DNA from: JAJPHW01 sp963799065
Lineage (GTDB): Bacteria > Acidobacteriota > Terriglobia > Terriglobales > Acidobacteriaceae
Length of the DNA stretch: 64,000 nt
Direction of reading: 5' to 3'
Assembly (NCBI GenBank): GCA_963799065.1
Contig: CAWCVJ010000001.1
Span: forward strand, 1-64,000
Positions 59,978 through 64,000 of the stretch are shown here, piece by piece. Position 1 is the stretch's first letter, and the number at the start of each line of letters is the position of its first letter. The notes beneath the pieces are model-generated. The model ran no database searches, was not told the origin of the DNA, and worked only from the letters and a program-made list of their open reading frames with translations. Position numbers and translations under genes: made by a program.

Positions 59978-60161
59978 AGCAAGCAGTAAAGACGTTGGGC
60001 AGTGGTGGAACGAAACGAGGCGAAATTGGACTTTGAGCCTGACACCCTGAAAAACGGAAGCGAAGCGGCGGAATCCGGCGGCTTGGTCGAGCAAGTGACC
60101 GGTTTTGCGATTTTGGCGGCGGTAGCGGCAAAGGTTTTAGGGCCCGTAGCGGGCGGTAAAC

Positions 60162-60605
60162 ATGTTTCGCGGCAATCATCCAACTCGCGTCGACGAAAAA
60201 GGGCGGCTGAAGGTTCCAGCCGAGTTCAAGCGTGTCATCGACGAGAAGTATGGCAAAGCGCAATTTTACGTCACCAGCCTGGATGGCAGGGTTGCTCAAC
60301 TGTATCCCTTCGAGGAGTGGGAGCGGATCGAGCAGAAGCTGGCGGCGCTGTCGACGTTCAATCCGACGAAGAAGAAGTTTTTGAGCCGGGTGAATTATTA
60401 CGGGCAAGTGGTGGAGATGGACGGTCAGGGACGGCTGCTGATGCCGCAACTGCTGCGCGAGTCGGCACAGATCAAGGGCGAAGTGGCGGTGATGGGCAAC
60501 TTGACTTATCTCGAAGTGCGCAACATGGAAGCCTTGCAGACAGAGATCAAAGAAGAGAAGTTCACGGCCGAGGATGAGAAGACGCTCGACGAACTGGGCA
60601 TCTAG
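60162..60605 (+). CDS. mraZ: Transcriptional regulator MraZ
   Basis: MraZ is the DNA-binding repressor at the head of the division and wall cluster. The 147-residue protein has two SpoVT/AbrB-like half-domains: residues 1-70 begin MFRGNHPTRVDEKGRLKVPA and residues 75-147 contain VVEMDGQGRLLMPQLLR, each with the conserved DxxGR(L) motif. The stop TAG shares its G with the GTG of rsmH, so translation is coupled. Confidence 0.97.
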   Translation: MFRGNHPTRVDEKGRLKVPAEFKRVIDEKYGKAQFYVTSLDGRVAQLYPFEEWERIEQKLAALSTFNPTKKKFLSRVNYYGQVVEMDGQGRLLMPQLLRESAQIKGEVAVMGNLTYLEVRNMEALQTEIKEEKFTAEDEKTLDELGI

Positions 60606-61582
60606 TGGACGAGGGTTCAGACAATACCCCTCAGGGGGTTGGGCGTGGCGGGCATCGGGAGAAAGAGAAAGCTGGCCACGTTCCGGTTCTTTTAAAAGAA
60701 GCGATCCAATATTTAGCCGTCAAGCGCGGCGGGAGTTATCTCGACGCGACGGTGGGGCTGGGCGGGCACAGTTTAGAAATCGCAAGACGCCTCGGCGCAG
60801 CGGGACATTTGATTGGCCTCGATAAGGATCCGGCGGCGCTGGAAGCGGCGCAGCGGAATCTGGAAGCGGGGGCAGCGGACGAGTTGAAGACGGGCGAGTT
60901 GTTTCAGAATGACTGGCCGAAGATCAAGTTGCTGCATAGTTCGTTCGCGGAAGTGAAAGAACGGCTGGCGGGGCAGAAGCTGGACGGACTGCTGGCGGAT
61001 GTAGGCGTAAGCAGTTTGCAACTCGACCAGGCGGCGCGAGGATTTAGTTTTCAGGCGGAAGGGCCGCTCGACATGCGAATGAATCCGCATCAAGAGCGCA
61101 CCGCCGAACAAGTGGTAAACCAGGTGGACGAGGTCACACTCGCCAACTTGATTTACGAATTCGGTGAGGAAAGGAGGTCGCGGAGAATCGCCAGAGCCAT
61201 TTGCCGGTCGCGGCCGATAAGGACTACCGCAGAGCTTGCGGATGTCATATCGGCCGCGGCCCGGCCAATGAATCAGGCGGAGCGAAGGATTCATCCGGCG
61301 ACCAAAACTTTTCAAGCCTTGAGGATTTTCGTAAATCACGAACTGGAAGATTTGACGGCGCTGCTGGAAGCGGCGCCGAAGATTGTGAAGCCGGGAGGGC
61401 GGGTGGTGGTGATCAGTTTCCACTCGCTGGAAGACCGGATTGTAAAAGACGCGTTCCGCGACGGCGCGAAGCGTGGCGAGTTTGAAGTGCTGACCAGGAA
61501 GCCGGTGACGGCGAGTCAGGACGAGATGGATCGCAATCCGAGATCGCGCAGCGCGAAGTTGAGGGCTGCGGAAAGAATTTAG
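60605..61582 (+). CDS. rsmH: 16S rRNA m4C1402 methyltransferase RsmH
   Basis: RsmH methylates N4 of C1402 in 16S rRNA. The 325-residue protein has HVPVLLKEAI, the SAM-binding YLDATVGLGGHS at 45-56, LDGLLADVGVSSLQLDQAARG, FSFQAEGPLDMRMN and the C-terminal VVVISFHSLEDRIVK and RNPRSRSAKLRAAERI. Between the first two a normal alpha-helical insert is present. Extra N-terminal residues (MDEGSDNTPQGVGRGGHREK) precede the family start. GTG start at 60605 overlaps mraZ by one base. Confidence 0.97.
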   Translation: MDEGSDNTPQGVGRGGHREKEKAGHVPVLLKEAIQYLAVKRGGSYLDATVGLGGHSLEIARRLGAAGHLIGLDKDPAALEAAQRNLEAGAADELKTGELFQNDWPKIKLLHSSFAEVKERLAGQKLDGLLADVGVSSLQLDQAARGFSFQAEGPLDMRMNPHQERTAEQVVNQVDEVTLANLIYEFGEERRSRRIARAICRSRPIRTTAELADVISAAARPMNQAERRIHPATKTFQALRIFVNHELEDLTALLEAAPKIVKPGGRVVVISFHSLEDRIVKDAFRDGAKRGEFEVLTRKPVTASQDEMDRNPRSRSAKLRAAERI

Positions 61583-61687
61583 TTCGAGATTTCCGGCGTA
61601 GACCGGACGGGGCGGCTCCGAAAAGCTGTGATCGGCTGAGAAAGTTCCAGAGGCTCTGTGGTAGGAGCTCACATACTGGAGGCAGTG

Positions 61688-61855
61688 ATGGACACAGGAA
61701 CTATGCACACAGGAACATTGATTCAGGACTTGATGGACGCGGTGGAACGAGTGGAAGCGATGCAATGCGAAGAAAAGTCGGAGATACGATCCGAATTTTG
61801 GTTTGCCTTGCCTGAAGTGAATGTAGCGCAGCCGATTTTTGTTGAGGTGGCGTAA
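61688..61855 (+). CDS. Small protein in the division cluster (55 residues)
   Basis: The ATG at 61688 is preceded by GGAGG six bases upstream, and the stop abuts the ftsL start (TAA then ATG with no gap), so it is probably translated and coupled with ftsL. The sequence is acidic, with MHTGTLIQDLMDAVERVEAM as a likely amphipathic helix, then CEEKSEIRSEFWFALPEVNV. I recognise no family. Its place between rsmH and ftsL suggests a division-related or regulatory role. Confidence 0.6.
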   Translation: MDTGTMHTGTLIQDLMDAVERVEAMQCEEKSEIRSEFWFALPEVNVAQPIFVEVA

Positions 61856-62323
61856 ATGGCGACAGCGGTCATGACACAGCAAGGCGTGATGCCGACGGCG
61901 CGGCCAAGGTCCATTTGGACAGGGACGCCGGAAATTTATTTCGCCAAGGCGATCGACAATTCGCGATTGGTGAAGGTGGAAGACCCGCGAAGAAGCCGCG
62001 AGATGCGCCAGTTCGCCATCGCGCTCGCATGCCTGTTCTTGCTGGTGATGACATATGCGTTGCAGCATTTCAAAGCCATTGAGTATGGGTACAAGATCGA
62101 GGCGCTGAAGATTCAGCGAGACGGACTGATGGAGATGAATCGCGAATACGAATTGCAGGAAGCGACCCTGCGCAGCCCGGAACGGATCGATGCCATCGCC
62201 CGGCAATTTGGCTTGCAGCCGCCGCAGGCAGGGCAAGTGATTCGCATGGACAATGCGACCGCGGATGCCGGGACGCCGGTGATGGCGAGCGTGCGTCCGG
62301 TTTCGATGATCGCGATTCGCTGA
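61856..62323 (+). CDS. ftsL: Cell division protein FtsL-like
   Basis: FtsL is a bitopic inner-membrane protein that, with FtsB and FtsQ, activates FtsI and FtsW at midcell. The 155-residue protein has a cytoplasmic N-terminus (1-60), one membrane helix (about 61-77, FAIALACLFLLVMTYAL), a leucine/Glu-rich coiled coil (80-110, YKIEALKIQRDGLMEMNREY) and a periplasmic tail. The weakly conserved family is assigned by topology and position (rsmH, ftsL, ftsI). The long cytoplasmic part and the Pro/Met-rich C-terminus are larger than in E. coli FtsL. Confidence 0.85.
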   Translation: MATAVMTQQGVMPTARPRSIWTGTPEIYFAKAIDNSRLVKVEDPRRSREMRQFAIALACLFLLVMTYALQHFKAIEYGYKIEALKIQRDGLMEMNREYELQEATLRSPERIDAIARQFGLQPPQAGQVIRMDNATADAGTPVMASVRPVSMIAIR

Positions 62324-62428
62324 TTGCAATTCGTTTGATCGCAAGGCTCGTCAAGTTCTCTTCATAGCGCGCGGCTGAAGCTCCAGCCATCGCACAGTTT
62401 CGGGTGCATCGAACAAGGCTGCGAACAC

Positions 62429-64000
62429 ATGGCTGCAAAGAAGCCGACTCAATCCAACTTCCGACTGTTTGTCCTCGCTGGGGCGCTTCTTCTATGGTGT
62501 GGCGGAATCTGTGTGCGCCTGGTGTACCTACAGATTTTCCGCTACGGAGATTTTGAAAAGCGGGCGATGCACCAGCAGCAGCGCACCGAGGAAGTCTCGG
62601 CCAAGCGCGGGGTCATTTACGACCGTGCGGGGCGCGAACTGGCGGGCTCGATGGAAGTCGACTCAGCCTTCGCCATTCCGGCGGACATCCCCGATCTAGG
62701 CTCGACCATCTCTTTAATCTCGCGCATTACGAAGGACGATCCGCGCGAAATCCTAGCCAAATGCCAGGCCAGCAAAACGTTTTGCTGGGTGGCGCGCAAA
62801 GCGAGTCCGGAAATTTCTCAGCGCATTCGCGATCTGCACTTGCGCGGAATTAGCTTCACCAAAGAGTCGAAGCGCTTTTATCCCAAAGATCAACTGGCCG
62901 CGCAGGTGGTCGGCTATGTTGGGCTCGACGATCAGGGACTCAGCGGGATCGAGCGCGAGTTCAACGATGAACTCAAGGGCAAGCCGGGCCGCATGATGAT
63001 CTCGATCGACGCGCGAAGGAAGTGGTTTGAGCGGGTGGAACAGCAGCCCGAACAAGGTCAGAACATCGTCCTCACCATCGACGAACAAATCCAATACATC
63101 GCGGAGCGCGAATTGGCGGTGGCGATGCAGCAGACGCAAGCCGTGAGCGGCACCGTGATCGTGGAGAATCCGCGCACGGGTGAGATCTTGGCCCTCGCGA
63201 ATCAGCCGACGTTCGATCCCAATGCGGCGCGAAGTATTAAGCCCGCAAGTCTCAAAAATCATGCGGTCAGCGATATTTTCGAGCCGGGGTCGACATTCAA
63301 ATTGGTGACCATCTCGGCTGCGCTGGAAGAAAAGCTGACCACTCCCGACGAGGTGTTCGATTGCCAGATGGGGTCGATCGTGTTCAACGGCATGAGGATT
63401 CGGGACAGCCGCCCACATGGGTTGCTGACCGTTTCGCAGGTTCTCGCGGAGTCGAGCGACGTAGGCGCGATCAAAATTGCGATGCGGCTGGGCGACGATC
63501 GTTTTTATAAATACATCCGCGATTTCGGATTCGGCACGCAGACTGGAATTGAATTGCCGGGAGAAACGCGTGGCATGACGAAGCCGGTGAGCCGCTGGTC
63601 GAAAGTTTCGCTGGGCGCAATTTCGATGGGCCAGGAAATTGGGATTTCTGGAATCCAACTCGCCTCGCTGATCTCTACATTCGCGAATGATGGCGTTGCG
63701 GTTCCTCCACGAATTGTGGCGGCGACTGGAACACCGCAGAACGCGCCGCAGATGGTCGCGTTCCATCCTGCGGAAGGGCGGCGCATCATCTCCACCACGA
63801 CGGACGCAATGATGAAGCAAATGATGCAGAAGGTCGTGCTCGAAGGCACGGCGCGGAAGGCGATTCTCGAAGGCTATACCTCGGCCGGGAAAACGGGTAC
63901 GGCGCAGCGGGTCGATCCGGCGACCGGTGCGTATTCGCGCACGAAGTATGTGGCGTCGTTCGCGGGTTTCGCACCGATTAACGACCCCGCCATCGTGGTG
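62429..64000 (+). CDS. ftsI: Penicillin-binding protein 3/FtsI transpeptidase (cut by the window end)
   Basis: FtsI cross-links septal peptidoglycan. 524 codons are present without a stop, so the C-terminal end lies beyond 64000. A short cytoplasmic N-terminus is followed by a membrane helix (about 11-31, RLFVLAGALLLWCGGICVRL), the pedestal domain (TEEVSAKRGVIYDRAGRELA, GLSGIEREFNDELKGKPG) and the transpeptidase domain. Catalytic Ser288-x-x-Lys291 is in FEPGSTFKLVT, Lys488-Thr-Gly in SAGKTGTAQ. The second motif reads Ser342-Ser-Asp344 instead of the usual Ser-x-Asn. It lies 105 bases after ftsL; the small spacer suggests the same transcript. Confidence 0.95.
   Translation, partial: MAAKKPTQSNFRLFVLAGALLLWCGGICVRLVYLQIFRYGDFEKRAMHQQQRTEEVSAKRGVIYDRAGRELAGSMEVDSAFAIPADIPDLGSTISLISRITKDDPREILAKCQASKTFCWVARKASPEISQRIRDLHLRGISFTKESKRFYPKDQLAAQVVGYVGLDDQGLSGIEREFNDELKGKPGRMMISIDARRKWFERVEQQPEQGQNIVLTIDEQIQYIAERELAVAMQQTQAVSGTVIVENPRTGEILALANQPTFDPNAARSIKPASLKNHAVSDIFEPGSTFKLVTISAALEEKLTTPDEVFDCQMGSIVFNGMRIRDSRPHGLLTVSQVLAESSDVGAIKIAMRLGDDRFYKYIRDFGFGTQTGIELPGETRGMTKPVSRWSKVSLGAISMGQEIGISGIQLASLISTFANDGVAVPPRIVAATGTPQNAPQMVAFHPAEGRRIISTTTDAMMKQMMQKVVLEGTARKAILEGYTSAGKTGTAQRVDPATGAYSRTKYVASFAGFAPINDPAIVV

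Larger units (their letters stand above)
59589..60161. other. Regulatory spacer before mraZ (573 bases)
   Basis: No supported gene is found in this stretch. The left part (59600-59920) shows nothing recognisable apart from short random frames. The right part holds the mraZ promoter and the GTGG repeats listed separately, and 60002-60160 is an untranslated leader, or a possible short upstream frame (not supported). Confidence 0.6.

Noticed and set aside
60002..60160. Possible short upstream frame before mraZ (starting MVERNEAKLDFE)
   Set aside because: It looks protein-like for about 50 codons and then continues into mraZ in another frame; no ribosome site, and a long untranslated leader is the simpler reading.
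60773..62344. 523-codon open frame antisense to rsmH and ftsL
   Set aside because: It spans three well supported genes of the division cluster on the other strand and is rich in His/Arg/Leu as typical of antisense GC-rich frames.

Overview
The window is a compact, GC-rich bacterial chromosome segment, most likely from the phylum Acidobacteriota (class Terriglobia). This is inferred from content, without any database search: the C-terminal end of an Oar/TonB-receptor-like barrel at the left edge, GloVer-type secreted repeat proteins, a pilMNOPQ cluster preceded by a small excisionase-type HTH gene, a fused E1 alpha/beta 2-oxoacid dehydrogenase, a Gram-negative envelope set (bamA, ompH) and a division cluster with a tiny extra ORF between rsmH and ftsL. 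No rRNA, tRNA, CRISPR array, insertion sequence or prophage was seen. Most of the window is ordinary housekeeping chromosome.

Layout. 1-9.8 kb: receptor tail, secreted protein, transglutaminase-like protein, formate-tetrahydrofolate ligase, GH9 cellulase, HAD phosphatase, E1 fusion and a decayed GloVer gene. 10.1-15.7 kb: type IV pilus operon (HTH, pilM, pilN, pilO, pilP, pilQ) closed by a good terminator. 15.8-25.5 kb: Xaa-Pro peptidase, accB-accC, thiE, two amino-acid permeases, nnr, a PilZ protein and tsaE. 25.6-32.3 kb: GloVer protein, the fatty-acid/ribosome operon yceD-rpmF-plsX-fabD on the minus strand with a consensus promoter, a YdcF-like protein, a nucleotide-sugar dehydrogenase and a Flp pilin. 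32.4-37.3 kb: NarL-type response regulator, histidine kinase and uvrB.

37.4-40.6 kb holds two tandem paralogues with an unusual architecture: a degenerate receiver domain, a Pro/Ala-rich linker, one membrane helix and a periplasmic TonB C-terminal domain. 40.6-46.1 kb is a minus-strand run (M3-like metallopeptidase to reductase; MscS channel to HIT protein), each pair coupled by a 4-base overlap. 46.1-55 kb: FHA-GAF-PP2C phosphatase, bamA-ompH, alr, selD and a STAS protein fused to a receiver-like domain. 55-59.6 kb is the most accessory-looking part: MFS transporter, a small glycine/alanine-repeat protein, a secreted Gly/Tyr/His-rich protein, a frameshifted DUF3592 gene and a marR-membrane protein-YCII-like operon with an 18-bp perfect palindrome. 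59.8-64 kb: mraZ, rsmH, a 55-codon ORF, ftsL and ftsI (cut by the window end), with a TTGACA promoter and 10-bp-spaced GTGG repeats as a likely MraZ box.

Main points for a second look: the receiver-TonB pair; a dispersed GTGTGG-plus-hairpin repeat present four times with variable arms; two further inverted-repeat families; reading-frame breaks in yceD, the DUF3592 gene and a GloVer gene; the MarR palindrome; and several starts lying 5-13 bases after a -10 box, suggesting leaderless or near-leaderless mRNAs.
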